DNA of 64,000 nucleotides. It comes from JAKAWW01 sp049965095. Its GTDB lineage: Archaea; Micrarchaeota; Micrarchaeia; Micrarchaeales; Micrarchaeaceae. The position numbers and the translations under genes were made by a program. The notes under the pieces were generated by a model. That model was not told the origin of the DNA, did not search any database, and saw only the letters and a program-made list of their open reading frames with translations. Shown here piece by piece: positions 24,047 through 33,611 of this stretch. Location: the NCBI GenBank assembly GCA_049965095.1, contig JBMFWR010000001.1, positions 1-64,000 on the forward strand, written 5' to 3'. Positions within the stretch are counted from its first letter, which is position 1; every line of letters begins with the position of its first letter.

Positions 24047-24895
24047 ATGAATAGTTTTACCCTAACTTTTGGTTTGCTTATACTGGTTTCTCTTTTAGGC
24101 GTGAACTGGGGTTCTACCACTATTACACTCACAGGAGTGTGCCATACTAGCACAGTCAATGTGAGCAACTCCAACTTTACTTTCTCAATTCATAATTCTG
24201 GCAATGGCGTTGCAGGAAACTTGGTGCTAGTGCCGTATTTCAAGGGTTTTTCAATTTCCAATTATAATAATAGTGCTGGAATATCAGCGCTTATGCCGAA
24301 CGCTACTTATTCATACACGTTTAAGGTGAACAATTTTTCTGCACCTGGAAGTTACATAGAGCTGGTGATAGTAAATTATCAGCAAGGGGGATCTTCATTT
24401 TCTACAGTTTATCCGTGCATAACTAATGTTGAAAAACCTTCTCACAGCCTTCTTGTAATTGCAAACGAAACGTACATCAATGGAATTTTGAATGTAACTG
24501 TATTAAACCTGGCAAGCCATGCTATTGGCAACGGTTCAATTAGCATATTTGCCCCGCCACTTTTCTCAGTACAGCCAACAAACCAAAATGTCACATTGCC
24601 GGCTTTTTCATCGGCTCATTTCCAATTCAAGGTGAAGAGCCCCTCCTATTCGAACGCTTCCCTTCCGCTTCCGATAGGCCTATCTTATATGGAAAATGGG
24701 GTCCATTATGCGTATCTTAGCAGTTACCTTCTTACGATCTCAAATGCTAAAAAGAGCTTAATGCCAATTGCAGAAATTGCTTCTATTGCATTAATAATAA
24801 TCCTTGTTGCCCTAATAATAGTTTCAATATTTTACAATAGAAGGAAAAAGCATGCCAGGAGCCAGCAACAGAGTCAGCAACAAAATCATGTTTAA
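24047..24895 (+). CDS. Secreted C-terminally anchored surface protein
   Basis: This 282-residue protein has a signal peptide (1-22) and two beta-rich ectodomain segments, each with several N-x-S/T sites. The second resembles a NEW3-type beta-sandwich (an ATP/Ig-like stalk). A C-terminal helix (about 240-263) and a basic, Gln-rich cytoplasmic tail follow. GGTGCTTTA precedes the ATG at the standard 9 nt. It lies in the glycosylation island between the radical SAM gene and a GT2 gene. Binding or structural roles are possible; no enzyme motif is seen. Confidence 0.6.
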   Translation: MNSFTLTFGLLILVSLLGVNWGSTTITLTGVCHTSTVNVSNSNFTFSIHNSGNGVAGNLVLVPYFKGFSISNYNNSAGISALMPNATYSYTFKVNNFSAPGSYIELVIVNYQQGGSSFSTVYPCITNVEKPSHSLLVIANETYINGILNVTVLNLASHAIGNGSISIFAPPLFSVQPTNQNVTLPAFSSAHFQFKVKSPSYSNASLPLPIGLSYMENGVHYAYLSSYLLTISNAKKSLMPIAEIASIALIIILVALIIVSIFYNRRKKHARSQQQSQQQNHV

Positions 24896-24910
24896 TTTAC
24901 CCGTGATATC

Positions 24911-25597
24911 TTGCTAGTACCAAAGCTCATAAGCATTGTAATACCAACATATGAAGAGGAAGATAACATAGGCAAGCTATTGAGGGACGTAAAATTGCTT
25001 CTTGACAAATATGACTACAAATATGAGATAATTGTAGTTGACAAACACTCAAAGGATAATACAGTTAAAATCGCGAGAAAATTTGGTGCAAGGATCATTT
25101 ATGACGATATTGGTAAAGGCTCTGCGCTAGTCAAAGGCCTGCATGCGGCTAAAGGCGATATAATAATATCGATGGATGCAGATTTATCGCACAGACCACG
25201 AGAACTGCTGCTCCTTATAGCAGGAATAGAAGCAGGGTATGAGGTATGCATGGGGTCAAGATTTATCACAGGGGGTGGCTCTGAGGATATGCCTTTGATA
25301 AGGGTACTAGGAAACAAGCTATTCGTGATGCTTGTAAATATTATTTACCATATGCACTATACGGACATGTGCTATGGTTATAGGAGTTTCAAGAAAGAGG
25401 CAATAAAAAAGCTAGATTTAAGAGAACCCGGATTTGGAATAGAAACAGAGATAAGTATTGAAACCGCCAAGAGGCGTCTCAGCGTATTAGAAGTACCTAG
25501 CTATGAGAAAATTAGGGCTAGTGGATCAGGAAAGCTGCGTACTTTCAGGGATGGCGCCATAATAATAAAAACAATATTCAAAAACATTTTTAGGTAG
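24911..25597 (+). CDS. GT2 glycosyltransferase, dolichyl-phosphate-sugar synthase-like
   Basis: The 228 residues form the GT-A fold of DPM1-like enzymes: ISIVIPTYEEEDNIG, VVDKHSKDNT, and the metal-binding DADLSH. The acceptor part CYGYRSFKKEAIKKL follows. There are no C-terminal membrane helices, so it is the short soluble type. It probably makes a polyprenyl-phosphate sugar donor for GT-C enzymes such as the neighbouring ones and STT3. It starts at TTG with CGTGATATC 9 nt before. Its 3' end overlaps the convergent gene by 8 bp. Confidence 0.88.
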   Translation: MLVPKLISIVIPTYEEEDNIGKLLRDVKLLLDKYDYKYEIIVVDKHSKDNTVKIARKFGARIIYDDIGKGSALVKGLHAAKGDIIISMDADLSHRPRELLLLIAGIEAGYEVCMGSRFITGGGSEDMPLIRVLGNKLFVMLVNIIYHMHYTDMCYGYRSFKKEAIKKLDLREPGFGIETEISIETAKRRLSVLEVPSYEKIRASGSGKLRTFRDGAIIIKTIFKNIFR

Positions 25598-27335
25598 GTA
25601 CGTAGCTCATATTGCGCCCAGTTATCTTGTAAAAGCCAAACGTAAATTCGCTACCGTGGGAGGAATACACTGCTGTTTTCAATGGCGTTGTAGTATACTC
25701 TTCCATTGCTGGAGTGCAGATGTTACCTGGTGTTTTACACCAATATCCATAATCTATTACTAGGCAACTATAATTGTGCTGAGCATTTTCCATGAAAGTG
25801 TTATTGAAAAGGTAGAACATTTGTGCAGCGCTCCTGTTGTTTATGTTGAATAGATATGGGACGTATGTGAAAACGAGGCAGTTTGATGGTATGGAAGATA
25901 TGTTTGTATAGATAAAGTTTTCATCGAAGCGCGCAGAGCCCGCCTGCAAGATTGAAGATGGATTTATTGATAAAAGAGGATATAGTGAATATAGCGGATA
26001 GAATATTACAATAATTAACACAGTAAATAGTATCATTGCAATTGCAGCTTTCATGTTTTTACCAAATTTTCTTATTTTGAGTAATTTTCCTATGTAATAG
26101 AACACAGCCCATGCTCCTATACCACTAAAGAAGCTGGCTTGGTAAATAAGGCTAAGCATAAACCTCCAATCTACTCCATATATCACACCACCGGCGTAGA
26201 AAGAGGTATAAAGCAAAAAGAAGATGGCAAACCATATTCCAATGGCAAGAAATTCCCTAAACCTCTTTTGTGTTATCATAAACGCTGAGCCGATGATTGC
26301 AAATATTGTAAATATTACAGGTTGCATTATGTATACGTATGAATATTTGTTGAACCAAAATAATACATTCCCGCAGAAATTGTACCTAAAATTTGCAAAT
26401 GTTATTCTGCCAGTGTAGTTCATTGGCATCATGCTTGGGCTACAAGTATTCTGAATCATTGTAACTCCGTATACACCGTTAACAGACTCGTATACTGTAT
26501 ATATTGTCTCTGGTACCATGGATATTATAAAGATCAGCAAAATCAACAAGATTTTTGTGTTAAGTATATTTGACTTTAATAATTTCAAATTATTCTTGAT
26601 AGAGTCAGCTATACTGTTACCATCCAGCAGTATATAGATTACTGCAAATATCAGAATATAAAGCAGTGCTACAACTTTCATGTAAGACAGCAATGAGATA
26701 GACAAAAGTGCGTTGCTTAGACTTATTATGTTTTTGCCCTCCATAAACACAAGCACAAATAGAAGAGCAACCATGGAATATGCAAGAGTGGGCATATCAG
26801 AAGTCGTTGGAAAAGCCCATACCAGTATTACTGGAGACAATGCCATAAAAAGCTCAGTAAAATAGCCAATTTTGTTGTTTTTGGTTATAATGCTTGTAAC
26901 AAAGAAGCTTAGGAATACAGATAGCGCCGCAAGAAACAGTTCTGTATCATATGCAACTGCCCTCTTTACGCCGAATATTAGAAATGCAATTGCAAAATTA
27001 AATGCAGTCCCTATGGGTTCATGAAAAATTTCTCCTATAAAACAATTTACAGGAGTACCATAATCACACATTAAAGCTTGACCCATATGAATCATGTCAA
27101 GCGCCATCCCTTGGTATATTGCATCATCGAAGAAAAGTTGCTGCGTGGGTTTTACAATCGAAACCTCTAATGCTATAAAAAGGAATGATATTGCCAAAGC
27201 AATTGCAAGCTGCTTGTATCCTATACTATTCCGCTTCATTACTTGCAATATGTTTCTCCGGTCTAGTACGATGCCAACTAAGAGGCCAAAAAAAGCTATT
27301 AAAATGCCCAATGTAAGCAGGTATTCCAAAAGCAT
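25590..27335 (-). CDS. GT-C (PMT/ArnT-like) membrane glycosyltransferase
   Basis: This 581-residue protein has about 11-12 helices. QLFFDDAIYQ after an early helix gives the catalytic acidic pair of GT-C enzymes, and the C-terminal about 120 residues form an outside domain with Cys and sequons. The ATG has GGTGTATAA before it at 9 nt, and that TAA is the stop of the carbamoyltransferase gene, so translation is coupled. It likely attaches a polyprenyl-linked sugar to a lipid, glycan or protein outside the cell. Confidence 0.72.
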   Translation of the reverse strand: MLLEYLLTLGILIAFFGLLVGIVLDRRNILQVMKRNSIGYKQLAIALAISFLFIALEVSIVKPTQQLFFDDAIYQGMALDMIHMGQALMCDYGTPVNCFIGEIFHEPIGTAFNFAIAFLIFGVKRAVAYDTELFLAALSVFLSFFVTSIITKNNKIGYFTELFMALSPVILVWAFPTTSDMPTLAYSMVALLFVLVFMEGKNIISLSNALLSISLLSYMKVVALLYILIFAVIYILLDGNSIADSIKNNLKLLKSNILNTKILLILLIFIISMVPETIYTVYESVNGVYGVTMIQNTCSPSMMPMNYTGRITFANFRYNFCGNVLFWFNKYSYVYIMQPVIFTIFAIIGSAFMITQKRFREFLAIGIWFAIFFLLYTSFYAGGVIYGVDWRFMLSLIYQASFFSGIGAWAVFYYIGKLLKIRKFGKNMKAAIAMILFTVLIIVIFYPLYSLYPLLSINPSSILQAGSARFDENFIYTNISSIPSNCLVFTYVPYLFNINNRSAAQMFYLFNNTFMENAQHNYSCLVIDYGYWCKTPGNICTPAMEEYTTTPLKTAVYSSHGSEFTFGFYKITGRNMSYVPT

Positions 27336-29042
27336 TTATACACCTTTCCTGTTTTCTACGAACAAGCCATTTATAAACATATATTTCGTCTTTGTCTGCT
27401 TCATCGTTTGCAGCGCATCCTCAGGGCTCATTACTATAGGCATTCCGTGTATGTTAAAGCTCGTATTTAGGACTATACCATAACCTGTTCTTTTCTTTAT
27501 ATTTTGCAGAAGGTGTTGATAAAGTTTGTTTTCTTCACCTACCATCTGTGGCCTTGCTGAATTATCTACATTTGTCACGGCTTTTGCAATGTCCTGCAGG
27601 CCTTTTTTAATAAAATATGCAGATGTCATGAACTTGTCTGGACCCTTGTTATCATATTCCAGTATTGCGTCGGCATCGCTTTCTAGCATAGATGGTGCAA
27701 ATGGCTGGAACCACTCTCTCTTTTTAACATATAGATTGAGACGGTCTTTAACGTTATCTGAGCCGCTTGGGGCAAGTATGCTTCTGTTGCCTAGCGCCCT
27801 GGGGCCATATTCCATCCTACCTTGGAACCAAAATACATAATTGCCATCGTTGATAAGCTCTGCTGCATGCGACGCCTGCTCTGATGGCGATTCTTGTTCT
27901 ATTTCAAAATCACTTTCCTTTTTAATCACTTTTTCGGTTTGCTCGGTGGAATATTCGTCACCTAAGTAAGCACTAAATTTATACCTAGATATGCCATTCA
28001 GCAGATAGTTTGTATAAAGGGCACCGCCAAGCGCCATTCCGCCGTCACCCATGTGCGGAAAAACAAACCAATGGTTGAGCTTATCCAACCCCCTTATCTT
28101 CATGTTGGCCTTCACATTTGAGAATATGCCACCTGCAAAAGTCACATCACCTATTCCATACTCGTCAAGTGCATTTTGGACAAACTCTGTAAGCACTTTT
28201 TCAAGGACCTGCTGGGCCATGTAAGAAAACTGTTCTCTAGGGGTCTGCCAACCTATCCTCTGCAACAGGTCAAACTGTTTTAATGGGGAATACTTCGCCT
28301 TTATTGAGGTACCTTTTACAGTAAAAAAGTCCTTGAACTTGTTATCTTTAAAATCGAAAGGATATGAATAGTCGGCCATGGCCATTACTTTGCCTTCATC
28401 TTCCAGCTCGCGCATCCCGACTATGTTTGTAACCTGCTCGTAAAATATGCCTATTGAATCTCTCGCACTTATCTTTTTGTGCCGCTGAAGCTTTCCTTTG
28501 CGCAAGGTACTTATACTGCCTGACAAACCGTCTCCAAGACCGTCTACTGTGATAACAAGCGAGGTTGAAAACGGCGCAGTGAATGCCGCAGTGGCAGCAT
28601 GTGCGACATGGTGCTCAACAATGTGCAGCTTGAAGTTTTTAAAGCCCATGTGCCTCAGGTTTTTGCTTACCTCATAGCTGCTTATCATATTGCAGCCGGG
28701 CAATATGCCCAAGCTCGTCAATGCATACTTAAGCTTGTGCCTTTGACTTTCAAAACGTGGCTTCAATATCTTCCTCCTTCTAAACACATAATAGTTTTCT
28801 TTCATTGCAGGAAATACGCGCTCAAGCGTTTTTGTGAACTCTGTTGTAGTAAACGATATGTGTTCAATATCATCAGGTTTAATACCAGCAAACTTCAATG
28901 CTCCATTAATCGCGTTAAATGGGAACTTTACCTCAAGTTTCCTCTTGGTAAATCTTTCTTCGTTTGCAGCATATATTATTTTGTTGTCCTGGACAAGTGC
29001 CGCACCTGCGTCATGCCCATCCCACACTCCAAGTATGTACAT
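27336..29042 (-). CDS. NodU/CmcH-type O-carbamoyltransferase
   Basis: This 568-residue enzyme carbamoylates a hydroxyl group, using carbamoyl phosphate and ATP. The N-terminal Kae1-like half has the HHVAHA metal motif (about 144-149) and VTVDGLGDG. The C-terminal half has the GRMEYGPRALGNRSILA signature and the late LNTSFNIHGMP block. Both domains are complete. It is coupled with the downstream GT-C gene. In bacteria such enzymes modify Nod factors and antibiotics; here a surface sugar is the likely acceptor (inference from neighbours). Confidence 0.93.
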   Translation of the reverse strand: MYILGVWDGHDAGAALVQDNKIIYAANEERFTKRKLEVKFPFNAINGALKFAGIKPDDIEHISFTTTEFTKTLERVFPAMKENYYVFRRRKILKPRFESQRHKLKYALTSLGILPGCNMISSYEVSKNLRHMGFKNFKLHIVEHHVAHAATAAFTAPFSTSLVITVDGLGDGLSGSISTLRKGKLQRHKKISARDSIGIFYEQVTNIVGMRELEDEGKVMAMADYSYPFDFKDNKFKDFFTVKGTSIKAKYSPLKQFDLLQRIGWQTPREQFSYMAQQVLEKVLTEFVQNALDEYGIGDVTFAGGIFSNVKANMKIRGLDKLNHWFVFPHMGDGGMALGGALYTNYLLNGISRYKFSAYLGDEYSTEQTEKVIKKESDFEIEQESPSEQASHAAELINDGNYVFWFQGRMEYGPRALGNRSILAPSGSDNVKDRLNLYVKKREWFQPFAPSMLESDADAILEYDNKGPDKFMTSAYFIKKGLQDIAKAVTNVDNSARPQMVGEENKLYQHLLQNIKKRTGYGIVLNTSFNIHGMPIVMSPEDALQTMKQTKTKYMFINGLFVENRKGV

Positions 29043-29146
29043 TCAACCACTAGATTGCATTAGGTTTAACATCATTATACATTTAAATATCTTAAAGGTA
29101 TATCCATTAATGGCTATTTATTCTTTAACAAATAATAAGTAATTGT

Positions 29147-31120
29147 ATGGCCAAGAAAAACAACACTAAGAAAAAAAGAATGAAAAATGCTTACTTCAAA
29201 TTGCCCAAATCAACTTTAGACATAAAAATACCTGAAAAGCTTATTGACCAGGTGATAGGCCAAAAAAGGGCCACAGAGATTATAAAGAAGGCTGCAAAGC
29301 AGAGGCGAAACGTTCTGCTTATAGGAGAACCTGGCACGGGCAAAACAATGCTGGCGCAAGCAATGGCAGAGCTGCTGCCATCAACTGAACTTGAGGATAT
29401 ACTGGTTTACAAAAACATGAACGACGAAAACATGCCTATAGTCAAATCTGTAAAGACATATCCTGAAGGGTTCAATGGTGGAGATGGCCAAGGCAGGCTC
29501 ATACTGCAGAGAGAAAGGCTAAAGAACAGGATGAACATGGGAAAAAGCAATTCAATAATAGGCCCAATCGTAATACTGCTTGTAATAATATTGTTTGGAG
29601 TAAGCTTAAGCGGCATAATAAAAGGCTACGAGCTTGTAGTTATTGCTGCATTAATATTGGGCATAATGCTCTTTGGATCCGCTTTGTTGTTTATGAGCGG
29701 CTTGGTAAGGAGAGTGGGCATGCCGGGAATGTTCGACAGCAATGAGCCAAAACTGATAGTTGACAATACGGGCCTCAACCACGCGCCGTTTATAGATGCA
29801 ACAGGGGCAAAGGCAGGAGCGTTGCTTGGTGATGTCAGACATGACCCGCTTCAGACAGGAGGCTTAGGTACCCCGGCACACCTTAGGGTAGAAAGCGGAG
29901 CAATTCACAAAGCCAACAAGGGCGTACTTTTTATTGACGAGATAGCAAACCTCGACATGCATTCGCAGCAGGAGCTGCTTACAGCAATGCAGGAAAAAAG
30001 GTATTCTATAACAGGACAAAGCGAGATGAGCTCAGGTGCACTAGTCAAAACGGAGCCGGTGCCGTGTGATTTTATACTTATAGCAGCAGGAAACTTGCAG
30101 GACGTGCAGCATATGCACCCTGCACTTCGCTCCAGGATAAGAGGCTATGGATATGAGCTCTACATGGATTCTAGCATGCCAGATACGCCTTCCAATAGGG
30201 AATTGATGATGCAATTTATTGCACAGGAGGTCAAAAAGGATGGCAAGATACCGCCTTTTGATTCAACAGCAATTGCAGAGATAATAGAGGAAGCAAGGAG
30301 AAGGGCAGGAAGAAGGAATAGGCTAACGCTTATATTGAGAGATCTTGGAGGCCTGATACGCGCTGCTGGAGACATCGCAACTGAAAAAGGGGCAAAGATG
30401 GTCACAAAAGAGCATGTTGTTGCTGCAAAAGAGCTTGCAAAACCAATAGAGGCGCAGCTTGTAACGCAGGAACTAGAGTACAGAAAGGACTACAAGATTT
30501 TCTCTACACGCGGATTTAAGGTAGGAAGAGTAAATGGACTTGCCGTAATAGGCTCAAGGAATATGTATTCAGGTATAGTTATACCAATTGCCGCAGAGGT
30601 TACGCCAGCAAGTTCTCGCTCAGAAGGCAAGTTTATACCTACAGGAAAACTGGGCAAAATTGCAAGTGAAGCAGTTACCAATGTAAGCGCCGTAATAAAG
30701 AAGCACATGGGCAAGGACGTTGCAAACTACGACATGCATGTCCAGTTCATGCTTATTGAGGGCGTTGAGGGAGACAGCGCAAGCATATCTGTTGCTGTCA
30801 GCATAATATCCGCAATGGAGAACGTTCCAATAGACCAATCTATAGCTATGACGGGTTCCCTTTCCGTGCGCGGTGAAGTGCTCCCAGTAGGAGGGGTAAG
30901 CGCAAAAGTGGAGGCAGCCATAGATGCTGGCCTTAAAGGTGTTATAATACCCGCAAGCAACATTGGGGATATTGCAATAGACCCTGAAAAACTCAAGAAA
31001 ATCAAGATAATTCCTGCAAGAACTTTGGCAGACGTCTTGAGATATTCACTCAAGGAGGGCAGCAAGAGAGACAGCATTGTAAAGGAACTGAGCAGTTATG
31101 AAAGAGGTGCCAAAAAATGA
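29147..31120 (+). CDS. lon: Membrane-anchored archaeal Lon protease (LonB)
   Basis: This 657-residue ATP-dependent protease anchors to the membrane by two helices (about 137-185) inserted in the AAA+ domain. GEPGTGKTM is Walker A and LFIDEIANLD is Walker B. The C-terminal protease domain has EGDSASISVAVSI with the catalytic Ser and the Lys in GGVSAKVEAA, giving the Ser-Lys dyad. It is the usual housekeeping membrane protease of archaea. The last 4 bp overlap the ATG of top6A. Confidence 0.95.
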   Translation: MAKKNNTKKKRMKNAYFKLPKSTLDIKIPEKLIDQVIGQKRATEIIKKAAKQRRNVLLIGEPGTGKTMLAQAMAELLPSTELEDILVYKNMNDENMPIVKSVKTYPEGFNGGDGQGRLILQRERLKNRMNMGKSNSIIGPIVILLVIILFGVSLSGIIKGYELVVIAALILGIMLFGSALLFMSGLVRRVGMPGMFDSNEPKLIVDNTGLNHAPFIDATGAKAGALLGDVRHDPLQTGGLGTPAHLRVESGAIHKANKGVLFIDEIANLDMHSQQELLTAMQEKRYSITGQSEMSSGALVKTEPVPCDFILIAAGNLQDVQHMHPALRSRIRGYGYELYMDSSMPDTPSNRELMMQFIAQEVKKDGKIPPFDSTAIAEIIEEARRRAGRRNRLTLILRDLGGLIRAAGDIATEKGAKMVTKEHVVAAKELAKPIEAQLVTQELEYRKDYKIFSTRGFKVGRVNGLAVIGSRNMYSGIVIPIAAEVTPASSRSEGKFIPTGKLGKIASEAVTNVSAVIKKHMGKDVANYDMHVQFMLIEGVEGDSASISVAVSIISAMENVPIDQSIAMTGSLSVRGEVLPVGGVSAKVEAAIDAGLKGVIIPASNIGDIAIDPEKLKKIKIIPARTLADVLRYSLKEGSKRDSIVKELSSYERGAKK

Positions 31121-32226
31121 ACTCTGACGCTGCCAAGATGGATCCAAAGCGCAAGCTGGAAGACTTTGCGGCCAGCATAATAAGTGATATAAACGTTGGA
31201 AGGAATCCCACATTCAAGGCAACAGCAAGAACGCGCTCAAATATAGTATACGACGAAAGTAAAGGCTATCTTGCTTTGGGCAAGGCGCAGGAAGAAAGAA
31301 GCTTCATAAATGTGGCACAATCGAAAAGGTTCATGCAGACTATAGCGATTGCGGCAAAATGCCACAAGTTCATAAAGGAAAACCTGCACACTTCGATAAG
31401 GGGCCTTTATTATCAGCTCAAGTATTCGCTTGGCGAAGACGTGGATGAAAACATATTCAACGAGCAGGCGGAATCAAACCCACTCATAGAGGACCTAGAA
31501 GTCTCACTTGGCTTGAAGAGGGAGGATCTTAACCTTAATGCAAACAGGAAAGGGGTGCTTGCCGGAAACATAAAAATAATAGATACATTTGGAGATGAAA
31601 AGCTTGAGATAGATGCAAGCAAAATGGGAAGGAGCGGATGGGCAATACCGAGTGATGTTGACAATGACATAAAATTTGTCGATGTTAAAGCCAAATACGT
31701 GCTAATTGTTGAAAAGGATGCGCTTTGGCAAAGGCTCAATGAAGACGGCTTCTGGAAGAAAGAGAATGCAATACTTATATCGCCGCAAGGGCAGGCTGCC
31801 AGAGGAACAAGAAGGCTCATTAGAAAATTGGCGGACATGAAGCTCCCAATATATGTATTCAACGATGGCGATGCATGGGGCTGGTATATATATTGGACAA
31901 TAAAAACCGGGAGCATGAACCTCGCATATATTGGAGGAGACATTGCCACTCCAGAAGCAAGGTTCATAGGAGTCACAATGTCAGACATAGAGCACTACGA
32001 ATTTCTAAAAAACATGACTATGCGCGCAAGCGAAGTAGATCTTAAAAGAGCGCAAGAGATGCTTTCATATCCATGGATAAACAGGCATAAGGAGTGGGTT
32101 GATGAGCTTAAGAAAGTTCTTACTACAAAGAAAAAGCTTGAACAGGATACCTTACAAGGTCCAAGGCTTACATTCGTAGATGATTACATAAGGGACAAGA
32201 TAAAAAATAGGGATTTCTTGCCTTGA
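31117..32226 (+). CDS. top6A: DNA topoisomerase VI subunit A
   Basis: This is the Spo11-like DNA-cleaving subunit of the type IIB topoisomerase. RGLYYQLKYS (Tyr 98/99) holds the catalytic tyrosine in the CAP domain. The Toprim domain shows VEKDALWQRL and the metal DGD of VFNDGDAWGWYIYW. Usual enzymes read D-x-D-P-Y-G here, so the A-W-G version is unusual. Subunit B normally lies directly upstream; here lonB takes that place with an ATG overlap, and no B subunit is in the window. Confidence 0.93.
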   Translation: MNSDAAKMDPKRKLEDFAASIISDINVGRNPTFKATARTRSNIVYDESKGYLALGKAQEERSFINVAQSKRFMQTIAIAAKCHKFIKENLHTSIRGLYYQLKYSLGEDVDENIFNEQAESNPLIEDLEVSLGLKREDLNLNANRKGVLAGNIKIIDTFGDEKLEIDASKMGRSGWAIPSDVDNDIKFVDVKAKYVLIVEKDALWQRLNEDGFWKKENAILISPQGQAARGTRRLIRKLADMKLPIYVFNDGDAWGWYIYWTIKTGSMNLAYIGGDIATPEARFIGVTMSDIEHYEFLKNMTMRASEVDLKRAQEMLSYPWINRHKEWVDELKKVLTTKKKLEQDTLQGPRLTFVDDYIRDKIKNRDFLP

Positions 32227-32248
32227 CTGACGCTTGTAAGATTGCAAT

Positions 32249-33565
32249 TTATACTTTTATTACTGGTTCTATGTTGTTCAAGCCAAGCTTTCTGAGCGTT
32301 GCCTCAGGAGCATCGTAATAATCCCTCACTATTTCGCTTATGCTTTTTATATCGCGCTTCCCTAGCTTGTTTATCCTGTCAAGCACGATTGCCCTAACTC
32401 TCTCTTCTTCCAATATGTCTGGCGGGGGAACACCCAAAACTTTAGAAAGCATATCTCTGTATGTAACGCTTGGCAATATTGGAGAGCCGCGCATTGTCCG
32501 GTAGTCAAACTTGTATAAATCAGACAGCAGTATCTGCGTTTCTATACCAGAGATCTCAGATATTTGGGTTACCTTTCTGTACGGCTTGCCGTTTATATAA
32601 ACTACAGATATTACAATCATGGCATCTATAACGGGTATTATGTCCATAGGCACATTCATAGGGGTATGCTGAAGCCTGTTTACTATATCCCTTGTTGATG
32701 AAGCGTGTATTGTGCCCATCGATATTTTGCCTATGTTCATCGCTGTTATCATGTCGTTTGCCTCTGCGCCTCTTACTTCACCAATTATTATCATGTCTGG
32801 CCTCATCCTAAGCGCATTTTTCACCAGGTCTACCATTGGCATGTCCTCGCTTGTTTCAAGCCTTACGCAGTTCTCTTGCGTTCTTGTATCAAGCTCATAT
32901 GTTTCTTCTATTGTTACAACCCTTGCCTCAGGCCTAAAAAACGAGAACATTGCATTAAGCAGTGTTGTCTTACCTGCTGCAGGCATTCCACCGATAAGCA
33001 GGTTTGCAGGCCTTACCCTTAATCCATCAACATAAAGCCATAGCCTTGCCGCTATGTTATAGTCAAGCTCGCCATCATTTATCAAATCCAATATGCTAAG
33101 AGGATCTCTTTTGAAGTTTCTCACTGTTATGGCATAGCCCAATGGCGACGATATTACATTTGCCCTGCTTCCGTTTGGTAGGTGTATGTCAAGTATATTC
33201 CCCTTTGAAGCTTCGTTGGTGGCGTAGAGCTTGAGCTTGTTTACAAAAAATTCCAAATCTTCCCTGCTTTCAATTCTTTTGTCAACTTTTTTCTTGCCTT
33301 CTTTGGAATCGTATATGAATATGCTGTCAGTGCTGTTAATCATTATATCTTCAATAGTATCAACGTTTAGGAGTTCTGAAAGGGGGCTTATATCGTTTAT
33401 GTCCGCCATTATCTTGCTTATGGTAGAATCCTCTATTCTGGGCTCTAAGTCTCTTGCAATATTCCCTATGAGCTGAAGCCTCCTATCGGGATCAGTAACC
33501 ATATTAAATGTGCCCTTCGCCTTCTCAAGTATTGCCATTTCAAGGTCTCTAAGATGCTGGTCCAT
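32249..33565 (-). CDS. VirB11/PilT/archaellum-type secretion ATPase
   Basis: This roughly 438-residue hexameric ATPase has an N-terminal domain, then Walker A GGMPAAGKTT, an Asp box TIEETYELD, Walker B MIIIGEVRG and a His box TMGTIHA-like GKISMGTIHASS. Family relatives drive type IV pili, archaella or secretion. The membrane platform protein (TadC/FlaJ) and pilins usually adjacent are not seen here, so the system it powers is not identified. The ATG at 33565 is preferred, with an AT-rich TATA-like run about 20 nt upstream. Confidence 0.88.
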   Translation of the reverse strand: MDQHLRDLEMAILEKAKGTFNMVTDPDRRLQLIGNIARDLEPRIEDSTISKIMADINDISPLSELLNVDTIEDIMINSTDSIFIYDSKEGKKKVDKRIESREDLEFFVNKLKLYATNEASKGNILDIHLPNGSRANVISSPLGYAITVRNFKRDPLSILDLINDGELDYNIAARLWLYVDGLRVRPANLLIGGMPAAGKTTLLNAMFSFFRPEARVVTIEETYELDTRTQENCVRLETSEDMPMVDLVKNALRMRPDMIIIGEVRGAEANDMITAMNIGKISMGTIHASSTRDIVNRLQHTPMNVPMDIIPVIDAMIVISVVYINGKPYRKVTQISEISGIETQILLSDLYKFDYRTMRGSPILPSVTYRDMLSKVLGVPPPDILEEERVRAIVLDRINKLGKRDIKSISEIVRDYYDAPEATLRKLGLNNIEPVIKV

Positions 33566-33611
33566 CAAATCATAGATATATTTATCAATAATTATAAAAA
33601 TGTAGTTAGCA

